Assembly: GCF_937616625.2 (NCBI RefSeq)
Contig: NC_065577.1
Span: forward strand, 38,841,001-38,905,000
Origin: Mercurialis annua
Taxonomy: Eukaryota; Streptophyta; Magnoliopsida; Malpighiales; Euphorbiaceae
DNA length: 64,000 nt
Reading direction: 5' to 3'
This document shows, one piece after another, positions 11,285 to 21,630 of the stretch (position 1 is the stretch's first letter; the number at the start of each line of letters is the position of its first letter). Below the pieces are notes generated by a model. The model saw only the letters and a program-made list of their open reading frames with translations. It did not search any database and was not told where the DNA came from. The position numbers were made by a program, and so were the translations under genes.

Positions 11285-11781
11285 GGCGCAAGTGAGTTGG
11301 TAAGGCGCTCTCTTAGTTTAAATGAGGTCGTGAGTTCGAACCGTACTCATGTATGCAGTCATTTAAAATTTGGTCACTACTAGAAATTCTGCATTTGGCA
11401 ACAAATTATTTTGCAGCTAATTTTTTTTGCTGTTAGAAAATATTTTACAACATTAATTTTGAAAATTGTTGCCATTAGTTAAGTTTTAGCAGCATTTTAT
11501 AGCAAATTTTATCACCAATTACTCAAGTCAACGTTTTATTAGCAGTAACATGTCACAATTTGTTTTTGTTGCTATATGTTAATAATAATAATTTTAGTAC
11601 TATTAGCAGCAAATTTTTTTACTGCTAATTCTAGTATTTTTTATAGTGAGGGTCAGAGTCTGCCTCCCGTAAGGGACCTACAAGTAGTGGGGATTAGTCT
11701 GAACGTGTAAAGTTTAAAGGTGCCGTCTTATAGTTGAGACATGTCAGGAAATCTCATGGACCATGTATTGTAACAAAAAAA
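11285..11781 (+). mobile_element. tRNA-type SINE (family B) split by a MITE
   Basis: The head is AGTGAGTTGGTAAGGCGCTC, the B box is GAGTTCGAACC, and the body word CTCCCGTAAGGGACCTAC is shared with the copy at 21631-21968. Without the 274-bp insert it is about 223 bp. The flanks TTAGAAAAAATA (11273-11284) and TTAGGAAAAATA (11782-11793) match at 11 of 12 positions, as expected for a retroposition duplication. Confidence 0.75.
11375..11648. mobile_element. CACTA MITE, 274 bp, nested in a SINE
   Basis: It starts CACTACTAGAAATTC, and the reverse complement of its end starts CACTATAAAAAATACTAGAA. The interior repeats GCAGCAAATTTT / TTTGGCAACAAATT-type words. Comparison with the intact SINE at 21631 shows the insertion falls between GTTTAAAACTTGG and the GGCCAGAG that follows it. 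Flanking GGT and GGGT are compatible with a 3-bp duplication with one or two extra bases. Confidence 0.75.
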
Positions 11782-11976
11782 TTAGGAAAAATAATAATTT
11801 ACTAATGATCATGCTAAGAAAAGTTAAATAACTTTTTTAAATTTTAAATTGAAGATTGTTGGTATTGTGTGAAAGTCTAATTAGAAGGTGACCCCCACGA
11901 ATAGTTCACATAATTCTTTCCTTTGGTCATTAAGTTTTTAGTCATTGACTTTACAAATAGCTATTTGCCATTTCCT

Positions 11977-11984
11977 TATATATA
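11977..11984 (+). promoter_or_regulatory. TATA box of the first ankyrin gene
   Basis: TATATATA lies about 60 bp before the ATG at 12042, a plausible position for a TATA box with a short leader. Confidence 0.5.
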
Positions 11985-12041
11985 CTCTTTTCTAATATTA
12001 GCTTGAAGTATTATTAGTTATTACTTGCTTCTGAGCTCAAA

Positions 12042-14080
12042 ATGAACCCATTAATGGAAGCTAGTCATGCAGGAGATACTGATGGTTTATATGCAGCAAC
12101 TCGAGAAAATCCGAATATTTTTGCGGAAATTGATGAAATTCCATTTGCAGATACTCCGTTACATGCATCTGCATCTAAAGGGCATATTCCATATTCTATG
12201 GAGATAATGAAACTAATGCCATTATTTGCTACCAAATTAAATACTGATGGATTTAGCCCCATCCATCTAGCTTTACAAAATGAACATATTCAACTGGCGA
12301 TTCGGCTAGTAGAAAAGAACAACGATCTTGTTCGAGTCAAAGGAAGGGAAGACATAACTCCGTTGCATTATGCAGTTGAGAAAGGAAATGTTGAACTCAT
12401 GGCTAGGTTTTTGTTTGTTTCTCCAAAATCAGTTGAAGATGTTAATGTCCGGAACGAGACCGCTCTGCATATTGCTCTGAGATATGAAATGTTTGAAGCT
12501 TTTGAATTTCTTGTTGGTAGGCTTCAATTAAGCTACCATGAAGAGGCATGCTACTTGGAGAAGAAGATTCTCAACTGGATCGATGCGGAAGGAAACACTA
12601 TTTTGCATATTGCAACTTTCAAAAAACAGCTCCAGGCAAGTCTTTATTTTCGTCCTAACGCTAAATTACTAATCAATTCGATATTGTTGCCATGTTTATA
12701 AGTTTCTATTGATTTTGATTTGTCTAGAATTTATGATTCAAAAGGTTCATTTACCCTCACAACTTGGCATAAAAGATCTATCAAGAATAAGCTCATGATT
12801 TTGAAGAAAACGGATTAATTTAACTCGTTTTACCCTCTCATCTGACGTGGTAAAATAATTGGAGCAATGTATATATTTTGGAACTAAGGTGGCTTAAAAT
12901 TATTTGACAATTTTGAATTGAAGAACGATCCAAATAATGAGCTTATTCTTATTTGATTTTGGTACCAAATTCAAGAGGTAAAATGAACCTTTGTTGATTT
13001 ATGATTTTGTGAATTATAATTGGAAAAAAAATAGCAAATGGGGTAAGACGATTTTGAAAGTTTGAAATATAACAAGAATATCAAAAAGAGGAATATTTTT
13101 GGATAGTTAGGCCGATTTTTAGTGACTAAACTTTAATTTCTTGTATTTTCTAAATTTCATTTTAATTACTAAAATAAAATTAAACTTTAGTTACTAAAAC
13201 AAAATAAATTAAAGTTTAGAAGATAAATAAAATAAAAATTTCTAAATAACTTCCATAATCAATTATCCAAACTTCAGTTTATACTTGTGTACTTTTCTAG
13301 TCTAATCACACAAGTATTTCTCCTAATCAATAAGCTATGCTACACGGAAAATGGAGAAATTTTTGTGTGAACCTAGTTCACCACGTAGGATTGTGAATCA
13401 TCAATTTACTGTGTGATACGTGGCGAAATTAATATGAACAACCAATCATTTAATAGCCTTATGTTTTAAATAAAAAAACCTCTAATTAATAGGCCATTAA
13501 ATGATTGGTTGTTCATATTAATTACGCCACGTGTCACACGATAAATGGATGGTTCACAATCCTACGTGGTGAACTTGGTTCACACAAGTAATTCTCCGAA
13601 AGAGAAATGACATATTAAAACAAAAAAAGGTTAAAATAAAAAACGGAGAAGCGTACATTTTGTAAGAAGCTTTTTCGGAAACAAAAACAAAATGCCGAAT
13701 ATGTATGACTTGCCGAATTTTCGTGCAATGTAACTAATTGTAAGAATTTGGGTATCTTTGTATGTGGATGCAACTTAAACATTCATGTTGTATAATTCCT
13801 GAAATATTGAAAATGAAGTACCAAGAATTAATAATTATGCAAATCAATTTTATAAATTTTTCATTTTATACTTAACTGTTTGGGATGGTGTACATAGCTT
13901 GTCAGATTGCTAATAAATTGCAAAGTTGACATAAACGCAAAGAATGTTGAAGGACGGACTGCTTTGGACTATGTACAAGATGATAATACGATAGAGATAA
14001 AGGATTTGTTATGCAGCGCTGGAGCAGTAGGAGGTTCTTCAATCCCTATCATTGATTACTCTGCACTTTTGCTTAGATGA
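12042..14080 (+). CDS. Ankyrin-repeat protein lacking the PGG membrane module
   Basis: Exon 1 (12042-12635) ends at CAG followed by GCAAGT, which fits a GC-AG intron. Exon 2 (13898-14080) begins after ACATAG and continues in frame (LVRLLINCKVDINAKN) to TGA, for 258 residues in total. Ankyrin motifs occur at about 38 (TPLHASASKGH), 70 (FSPIHLALQNEH), 107 (TPLHYAVEKGN), 142 (TALHIALRYE), 188 (TILHIATFKK) and in exon 2 (RTALDYVQDD). The family usually ends in a PGG domain and transmembrane helices (ACD6/BDA1-like, linked to plant immunity); here the protein stops first, so a soluble truncated form is predicted. The 1.26 kb intron carries a MITE at 13353-13597. It is tandem with the complete gene at 14471-16014. 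It could be a functional short paralogue or a decaying copy. Confidence 0.7.
13353..13597. mobile_element. Foldback MITE, 245 bp, inside the ankyrin intron
   Basis: The left arm GGAGAAATTTTTGTGTGAAC...GTTCACCACGTAGGATTGTG pairs with the right arm CACAATCCTACGTGGTGAAC...GTTCACACAAGTAATTCTCC. The inner arms (GAACAACCAATCATTTAAT) also pair, so it is a near-perfect hairpin. No convincing target duplication is seen. It lies in the intron of the first ankyrin gene. Confidence 0.85.
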
Positions 14081-14470
14081 TACTTATAATCTGCATTGAA
14101 CATTTATATTTTATGTGAATCTAGTTCGACACATAGCATTACTAACCCTTTTTAAGTTGAACATCCAATCATATGTTAGTCAAAACGTTAAGGTAATGGA
14201 TTAGCCAGTTCTATCTACTTATATGTTTCACATTCTATTCATGTATCTTTATAATGTAAAATTTTCTCCACACTTGTTATTCAAGACATATATAATCTTA
14301 TATAGAGAATTAGGTTCAAAGAAGAATTTCTCGTTCTTATGGCATTAAAATTATATTGTCAACTAATCAAGTCACCCTAAAAGGTCAAACAGTTAGGTTC
14401 AGGCTCCAACAGTAGTTATCATAATACTTAGCATGATTTTTTACTCTTCAGAACCGACCAAAGATTGAAG

Positions 14471-16014
14471 ATGGCAGCTGAACAGGGAGACATCCATGCA
14501 TTGTATTCAACTATAGAAGAAGATCGATGTATATTGGATCACATCGATCAAACACCATTTCTCAACACTCCGTTACATACAGCTGCATCCAAAGGGCATA
14601 CTAAGTTCGCATTGGAAATAAGAAGACTAAAGCCATCATTCGGAAGGAAGCTAAACCAAGATGGTTTCAGTCCTCTACACTTAGCTGTTTACCGAAAAAA
14701 TTATGAAACAGCTATCCAGATGATCGATGAAGACGGGCATCTTGTGCGTGTCAAAGGAAAAATGGGTAGAACTCCGCTGCATATAGCAGTAGAACAAGGG
14801 GATATGGATCTTGTTGCAGCATGTTTGACTGCCTGTCCTGCTTCTATTGAAGATGTGACTGACCATAAAGAAACTGCACTACACATTGCATCCAAAAATG
14901 ATAGAACGGAAGCTATAAATTCCATTGTTAATTGGCTTGAGTATACTGGGAATCGCGTGGTGCAAAATTGGGCTGACATGGATGGCAACACTATATTGCA
15001 TATTGCCAGTCTCAAGAATCAAATAGAGGTAATTACTTTTTTATTTTTTTTATAATTTAGAGGTAATTACTTACTCTGGTTAAATATTTTTGTGGTTGCC
15101 GAACTATAGTTTTTTTTCTTTCAAACTTTAACCCTTCATGCCTATGTTTTAATGTCGCAATGTACAAATTGCAGGTGGTCAGGCTCTTAACCAACGACTT
15201 GAAATATAGACCGTCAGTTTTGCTACTTATGCCTGATTTTCTTCTTGTTGGTATTGATCGTTTACTCCCTTTTCGAAAATTAAACAATGAAGACGGGTCG
15301 ACAGTTTTGTTGAGTCTTAAAAACTCACAAGGTTTAACAGCTATGGATATTCTACAGCAACAGGGGCACATGCAGATAAAGGAAATTGAAAACATGCGAT
15401 CAGCGGCTGCACAAAATAAGAATCATGTAGATTACGGCAGTGCAGAGTACTTGAAGAAAAAGATATCAAGTTTTGATAAAAGGGTAATCAATTATTTCCG
15501 TAAAAATTTGCGAATCTCAGATGAACATCGTTCGGGAGTAATCACAGTTGCTGTATTGATTGCAACAGCTACGTACCAAGCTGTTCTTAGTCCACCTCGC
15601 GGCCTTTCGCAGGGGGGCCTTATTCCAAATGCTTCCCCTGCAGTTCGAAACGACAATGTGGATAATAATACAGGCACTTCTCTCATGTCTGTGCCTCAAT
15701 GGTGGTTGTTCGCTGCGTTAAACACCGTAACATTTTACGCCTCGATAGCGAAAATTAATGATCTTCTTTTTGGCGGCGGTATTAACGTTAATTTCCTCGT
15801 ATTTCCACTTGTTTTGTGCTATACCACTGCCATCTCTTCTATCGCACCACGTTATGGAGATTTTGGTAGAGCTCACTCCACTTATATCACTATTATTGTT
15901 CTTAGCTTTTTACTCTATATCAAGGGGGCGGCCATGGAAAGTTCCATTACTAGATACAAAAAGGTATTTAAGAGTCTTCAATTAAGACACCATACTGATG
16001 AATGTAAACTCTGA
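14471..16014 (+). CDS. Ankyrin-repeat protein with PGG domain (membrane)
   Basis: Exon 1 (14471-15028, donor GTAATT) and exon 2 (15175-16014, acceptor TTGCAG) join in phase 0 to give 465 residues. Ankyrin repeats occupy about 1-190 (TPLHTAASKGH, FSPLHLAVYRKN, TPLHIAVEQGD, TALHIASKND, TILHIASLKN). The PGG domain is at about 298-330 (RISDEHRSGVITVAVLIATA...YQAVLSPPRG), followed by about three more hydrophobic segments (WWLFAALNTVTF, FPLVLCYTTAI, IIVLSFLLYI), so it should be an integral membrane protein with a cytosolic ankyrin head. Relatives (ACD6, BDA1) act in defence and cell-death signalling. The start needs comment: in frame upstream, ACC-GAC-CAA-AGA-TTG-AAG precedes this ATG, which looks like an older MDQRLKM start whose first ATG has mutated. 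Otherwise intact. Confidence 0.85.
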
Positions 16015-16344
16015 TTTTGACCGTGAAATTAGAGAAATTATGAGCTGAATTAAGTTTATCATGTAGAATTGCAAACATCTATTGTAACTCAATAATTCCA
16101 CTTGTTATACTATTATGAGTGGCTCGTAAGGTGACTCTTTAATTTTATATTTTAATTTATTATTTATTATAAAAATTAGAAAATGAAAATACTTTTTATT
16201 TTCCTATTACTATAAAAATCGATACATGAATTTACCAATAATTAATGTAAAAGTATAAATATCGAATAGTTATTTGTATATCAAATTCATTATGTTTGGT
16301 GAGATCACTCTGTTTTCTCTGGTTTCTCTTTGATGCTTGAAAGA
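16015..16344. other. 3' flank of the ankyrin gene, no other gene
   Basis: AT-rich. No convincing polyadenylation signal could be singled out and no repeats were recognised. Confidence 0.4.
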
Positions 16345-16634
16345 TATTTGGTGCAGTAATATATACAGCTAATCAACAATAGTATAATTGGCACCATTCA
16401 AGTTTTTCCATAATATTTAGTGGGAAACATTAACAGAGTTAGAATTTCAAATTTAACCTAATTAATACATATAAACTTCCAAGAACAGCAAATAAAAGAG
16501 CCTGCAGGCAACAAAGTTCTTGCCAAAAAGTTACATAACATGTCTAAATATCTGAGGCCTTGATCTCCATATTTACTTGATCAACCAGCTCAAAAACACA
16601 AAAATCTCCAAGTGCGCATGCATACACATTGAAC
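16345..16634 (-). pseudogene. B3-gene 3' remnant, disrupted by a copia element
   Basis: It is highly similar to 140-410 and 5400-5600. Reversed, it contains the B3 tail LGDFCVFELVDQVNMEIKA followed by SDI and a stop, then the shared 3' flank. Homology ends exactly at CACATTGAAC (16634), where the LTR starts with TGTTATAAG. The same host sequence continues as TTCACA in the other copies. The upstream exons were not found on the far side of the insertions. Confidence 0.8.
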
Positions 16635-16964
16635 TGTTATAAGTTAAACTTGAAATGAATTAAACTAAAAAACGTAATTAATAAAACTTAGTTTAAGTTA
16701 TCATGTATTAAGTGTTAGGTTATGGATGTGTTATGAAGTTACTTGCATTAAATCTATAAGTTAGCTTTATAGTAATTAAGCTAAAGTTAAATAAACTTTG
16801 TATACGTTGATTTACAAAGTACTATAAATAGGTATGTAATGTTTCATATCAAATCAAGAAAAGCAATTACAAATACAAAGAGTTAAATATATTTGCTTTC
16901 TCTTTTTTCTATTGTGTGAGTATTTTGTGAGTATTTTAATTAAAGGGCCTACCATCTTCCAACA
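16635..16964 (+). repeat. 5' LTR of a copia element, 330 bp
   Basis: It runs from TGTTATAAGTTAAAC to ACCATCTTCCAACA, with TG...CA ends, and is followed at once by the primer-binding site. It contains TATAAATAGG near 16823, a plausible TATA box for the element's own transcript. No matching 3' LTR was found downstream. Confidence 0.85.
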
Positions 16965-16967
16965 AAG

Positions 16968-16980
16968 TGGTATCAGAGCC
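16968..16980 (+). other. Primer-binding site for initiator tRNA-Met
   Basis: TGGTATCAGAGCC, complementary to the 3' end of plant initiator methionine tRNA, sits 3 bp after the LTR. Confidence 0.9.
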
Positions 16981-16991
16981 ATAATAGCGAA

Positions 16992-19575
16992 ATGTCATCG
17001 AGAGGGAATTCTTTTTCTTTTCAATACCCACAACTCACTAAAACCAATTATGAGAATTGGTCAAATAGAATGAAAGCTAGTCTTGGTTCACAAGGTGTGT
17101 GGGATATAGTTGAAAATGGTTTTGAGCCGGTCGAAGATGAGGCGGCATTAAATCAAGTCCAAAGAGATGCTTTGGAGAAAGAGAGAAAGAAAGATCAAAG
17201 TGCTCTCACAATCATTCACCAAGGTTTGGATGATGATATGTTCGAAAAAGTGGCTATTATACTACCTCGAAGCAGGCTTGGGAGACTCTTCAAAACTCTG
17301 TCATGGGAGTTGAGAAAGTAAAGAAAGTTCGGCTTCAAACTCTAAGGGCTGAGTTTGAAATACTCTTTATGAAGGAGAGTGAAACCATATCAGATTATAC
17401 TACACGAGTGTTGGTGGTAATTAACCAAATGAAGAGACTTGGAGAAAGAATAGAAGATGTTCGTGTAGTTGAGAAGATTTTGCGATCTCTCAATATGAAA
17501 TTTAATCATGTTGTGGTTGCCATTGAAGAGTCAAAAGACACTGAGACCATGACAATTGATCAATTGTGTGGATCTTTGTGTGCGCATGAAGAAAGAATGA
17601 ATCGTGGAAAACAAGAACATGTTGATCAAGCCTTGCTAACAAAATCCTTTACCAAATCAAGAGGTGATTCTTCTAGTAGAGGTGGTCGTGGACAACTCCG
17701 TGAAAGAGGCCGTGGTCGTGGATATGGACGTGGTCAAGGAAGAGGCGAACAAAACTCTTTCAATGAAAATAGAAATCAAATTTTTTATAGAGGTCGTGGC
17801 AAAGGAAGAGGAAGAAGCAATTATGGAGTATATGAAAGGAAAAATGATAAAACTAGAGTGCAGTGTTACTCTTGTAGTAAGTATGGTCATTATTCTTGGG
17901 AATGTCAAAATGAAACAGTAGAAGAGGAGACAAAGCTTGTAGAACGCCAAGATGATGAAACAGATCAAGCTTTATTCTTTTCTAGTAAGGAAGAAACTAT
18001 AACTCACAAGAGTACTTGGTATCTTGATAATGGTGCCAGTAATCATATGACTGGAGATAAAAGCAAGTTCGTGGAAATCAATACTAAAGTTAGTGGCAAT
18101 GTGCGATTTGGCGATGATACAAGGGTGGAAATTCATGGAAAATGTACAGTTTTATTTGAGACAAAACATGGCAGTCATAAACTTCTCCAAGATGTTTATT
18201 ATATTCCAAAATTGAAAAGCAATATTTTTAGTATTGGTCAGCTTTTGAAGAATGATTGTAAAATTAATATGGAAGGGCGTACTCTATGACTTAAGGATCG
18301 TGATGGTAATCTTATTGCCAAAGTGGCGATGACAAAGAATAGAATGTTCATTCTAGATATGAAAGCAGGTGAAGCTATGTGTATGAAAGCTTGTGTGGAA
18401 GATACATCATGGATTTGGCATATGAGATTCGGGCATTTGAACTTTGAAAATTTGAAAGATTTAGGAAGAAAGAAATTGGTGAAGGATAAAGTTATTGATC
18501 ATCCGGGACAGTTATGTGAAGCATGTTTACTTGGAAAGCATTCAAGAAAGAGCTTTCCAAAGCAATCCCTCTCCAGAGCTACCAAGCCACTTCAGCTTAT
18601 TCATTCAGATGTTTGTGGTCCAATTAATCCTCCATCACTTGGTAAAAGTTCTTATTTTGTGTTATTCATTGATGATTATACTCGAAAGACTTGGATTTAT
18701 TTCTTAAAGAATAAATCTGATGCTTTTGATTCTTTTAAGAAATTCAAAGCTCTTGTTGAGAAAGAGAGTAGTTATAAGATAAAACCTTTGAGAACTGATA
18801 GAAGAGGAGAGTTTACTTCTAATGAATTTAAAAGTTTCTGTGAGTTGCATGGAATTCGGAGGTTCTTGATCGTTCCAGGATCACCCCAACAAAATAGAGT
18901 TGCAGAGAGAAAGAATAGAACGATTCTGAATATGGCGAGATCAATGCTGAAGAGTAAAGATATGCCAGAAGAGTTTTGGGCTGAAGCAGTTGCATGTGCT
19001 GTGTATCTTTCAAATCGGTGTCCTACTAAGAGTTTGAAAGATGTGATCCCTCAAGAAGCTTGGAGTAAACAGAAGCCTAGTGTGTCCCATTTGCGAGTTT
19101 TTGGATCTGTTGCTTATGTACATGTTCCAAAGCAACACAGGACCAAGCTGGATGATAGAAGTGAGAAGTTTGTTTTCATTGGTTATGATGAGAACTCAAA
19201 AGGTTATAGAGTGTTCAATCCTGACAACGGAAAGATAGTGACTAGCAGAGATGTCGAGTTTAATGAAAAACAATCGTGGGACTGGAGTTCACAAAAGGAA
19301 GGATCGTATGATTTCCTGCCTTACTTTGAAGATGAAGAACCAATAGTTCATGAAGCTGAAGTTACACCACCAACTTCACCAACTCCTTCATCCCAGACAT
19401 CAACATCAACATCACCTTCATCAGGTTCAAGTGACAGGCCAAGGAGATATCGAAATCTTGAAGACATTTATAATGAAACTGAAAGGTTAGATGACATGAA
19501 TTTATTATGTTTTCTTGCTGATGTTGAACCTTTAAGTATTGAAGAAGCTAGCAAAGATGAGAGGTGCATTCAAGC
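16992..19575 (+). pseudogene. Copia gag-pol, frameshifted and truncated before reverse transcriptase
   Basis: The gag start (MSSRGNSFSFQYPQLTKTNY) and gag body are followed by an RG-rich stretch, the zinc knuckle CYSCSKYGHYSWEC (about 17860-17905), the protease region WYLDNGASNHMTGD, the GAG-pre-integrase region (WHMRFGHLNFENL) and integrase with HSDVCGPI, FIDDYTRKTWIYF, SPQQNRVAERKNRT. The order protease-integrase is copia-type. Three defects are seen: a frameshift near 17250 (gag continues in another frame from 17303), a TGA at 18287-18289 before the pre-integrase region, and loss of everything after SIEEASKDER (about 19560). Reverse transcriptase, RNase H and the 3' LTR are absent. Confidence 0.9.
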
Positions 19576-19579
19576 CTAT

Positions 19580-21148
19580 TTATATTTGTACCAAGTGGCT
19601 GCGTGTGCTTAGCTTTCAACTTCTTCATTTTGTGGATATTATCTTTGTACCGAGTGGCTGCGTGGGTCATAAAGACTTGTCTGATAAGCCCCTCGTTGTA
19701 GGCCGACGTATCCCACCAAAACGTTATCTGCAAAAGTAGTAACATGAGCTGCGAGTTAGCATTTAATTCACAAAAATCACAACTTAAATATAGGAAACTG
19801 AAAATTTAAGTACCTGAAATTCTTGAAAATAGAACTCTCTCTGGTCCGCTGTCAGAAAGCGCCATGTTGATCCAGTCTCGAACCAGCATTGTCTGAAAAT
19901 GTCCCGTATAGCCCTAGAAACAGGCCCAGAGTCCAGCAACAATGTCCTATGATTTAATAAACATAATTTACTTTCAATACACATTCAATTACATATTACA
20001 ATATACAAAAACTAAAAAATTATAATGTAACCTGCTACGGTCCGGGCGAACCATCGCCCTACCCTGGTCGTCTAGAATAGCTGCTGGCTCGCCAGGCTCA
20101 CGCTGCTGCAGAGGCTGAACAGGTCCTTCAGCCTGCCCCTGCTGCTGCTCCTCGACATCAGGCTCGGTAGGGTCTCCATGTCCGCGTCCTCGGCCTGATC
20201 CCCGGCCTGAACCTCTGCATGAGCCTCTTCCTCTCATACCTGTAAACATGTCAAGCTTAATTGTTCCACAACTAGACAACATATTATATCAATACAATTA
20301 TACACCCATACGTGAAACATATAACAAATAATTAATATGAATTCAAATTCAAAAAGTACACTTGAATAATATAATTCAGAAACATATCTATAATTAAGAA
20401 ACAATCTAATTAATAAATAAAATCTACTGTACACAACTAAAGTTCTTCGCTTTCATCTTCGTCTGATGAGGTTGCGATGAACTCATCTAATTCTGTTTGT
20501 TCTTCAGGAGGCACGAACAACGCATCTTCTTCAGCTACTCCATTTTGATCAGCCAAACATGTCAGATTGTCGTCCGTTGCAACAACGAGAGGATTTTCTT
20601 CTATCTCATCTTGAAAGGCCGAGATAATCCCATCGGGCATGTCAAGTTCCGATCGCGCCTTTATCCTGCAAACTGCCCACCAATTTAATTTATCCCTTAT
20701 TTTACTCGGATATGGCAGGTAATTAACTTGGTCGGCCTGTTCGGCTAAGATGAATGGTTCATACTTATTGTATCTCTTTCTGTTATTAATATCAACCATG
20801 TTATATTTTTTGTTGCTAATTGTGCCGGAATTTGGCGCTGGGTCGAACCACTCGCATTTAAATGAGACAGTCGTCTTCATTGGAGTCAAAAAAGCTGGGC
20901 GGAAAAATACGCTCCAGCTTGCACAATATCTTTGGGATTTCCAGCCTCATACGATCTAGATCTTTCTCTGTTAGAGACGTGGAAGTTAACTCACGAAATA
21001 AGATACTCAACTCTGTTAAAGGCTCCCACACTTCCTTCGGTAATAGCTCACGGAGAGCGATTGGCAGAAGTCTTTGCATAAAAATGTGGCAGTCGTGATT
21101 TTTCATTCCATGCATTTTCAGACCGACTGTATCGACACATAGGGAGAT
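19580..21148 (-). pseudogene. CACTA (En/Spm) transposase fragments
   Basis: Read leftwards: a TNP2-type transposase portion with a DUF4218-like region (MHGMKNHDCHIFMQRLLP, 21115-20862) is cut at ERIFPPSFFDS. It is joined out of frame to the later TNP2 region (FKCEWFDP, RRYNKYEPF-like NKRKRYNKYEPF, WWAVCRIKAR, 20889-20437). Then come a Gly/Arg-rich start of a second protein (about 20237) and the Ptta/En/Spm transposase_24 region (AIRDIFRQCW, then THAATRYKDNIHKMKK near 19660). CACTA transposases of this type cut and paste DNA, but this copy lacks the catalytic part and both termini. It abuts the truncated copia element on the left. Confidence 0.8.
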
Positions 21149-21471
21149 TTACAAAACTACCATACTTTTGGGAAATAATTATACAAATACACGACATGAT
21201 CTTTTAATTACACTGGGTACCCCATGAAATTATTATTTTTTCAATTAGAATTTTATTCACACAAACACATCCTCTCTCTTCCTCTCCCAAAATCAGAGAG
21301 ACTCAAAAGATCTATGCATATGTGGTAGTGAAACTCCCACATATCATCTGAAATGAAGCTAGAAATGCTACCTGGCAGGGTGGCATAGTGTAAATAGACA
21401 TTGAGACCTAAATCATAATATAGGCCATAATTGGCCTTTCTATAAGCACAACAGTTATGTTGGATGCTGTT
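21149..21471. other. Unassigned stretch between CACTA fragment and SINE
   Basis: No gene is supported. A 75-residue minus open frame at 21253-21480 has no family resemblance. The segment TTACAAAACTACCATACTTTTGG near 21150 looks like an arm of the TIR foldback type seen elsewhere, but I found no partner. Confidence 0.4.
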
Positions 21472-21486
21472 GTAATCCATCTCATT

Positions 21487-21590
21487 TTTTTTTTAAATTT
21501 GGAGAGGGGGGAGTGCTTGTGGGAGGAATCGAACCCACGACCTAGCAGTTTGCTGCTTAGCGCTTATACCATTTGAGTTATAGCTCATTG
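21487..21590 (-). mobile_element. Short tRNA-derived SINE (family A) with 15-bp target duplication
   Basis: Read on the minus strand: ACCAATGAGCTATAACTCAA, ATGGTATAAGCGCT, a B box GGTTCGATTCC, then a short tail ending in about 10 A. Both flanks are GTAATCCATCTCATT (21472-21486, 21591-21605), a perfect 15-bp duplication. At 104 bp it is little more than a tRNA-like head and tail. A related locus at about 8655-8685 appears to carry the same flanks without the insert. Confidence 0.85.
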
Positions 21591-21630
21591 GTAATCCATC
21601 TCATTAATATTTATATTTGATGCAGTTTTT

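Noticed and set aside
21540..21590. A possible tRNA gene on the minus strand (A and B boxes present)
   Set aside because: No cloverleaf closes properly, and a tail with target duplications shows it is a SINE.
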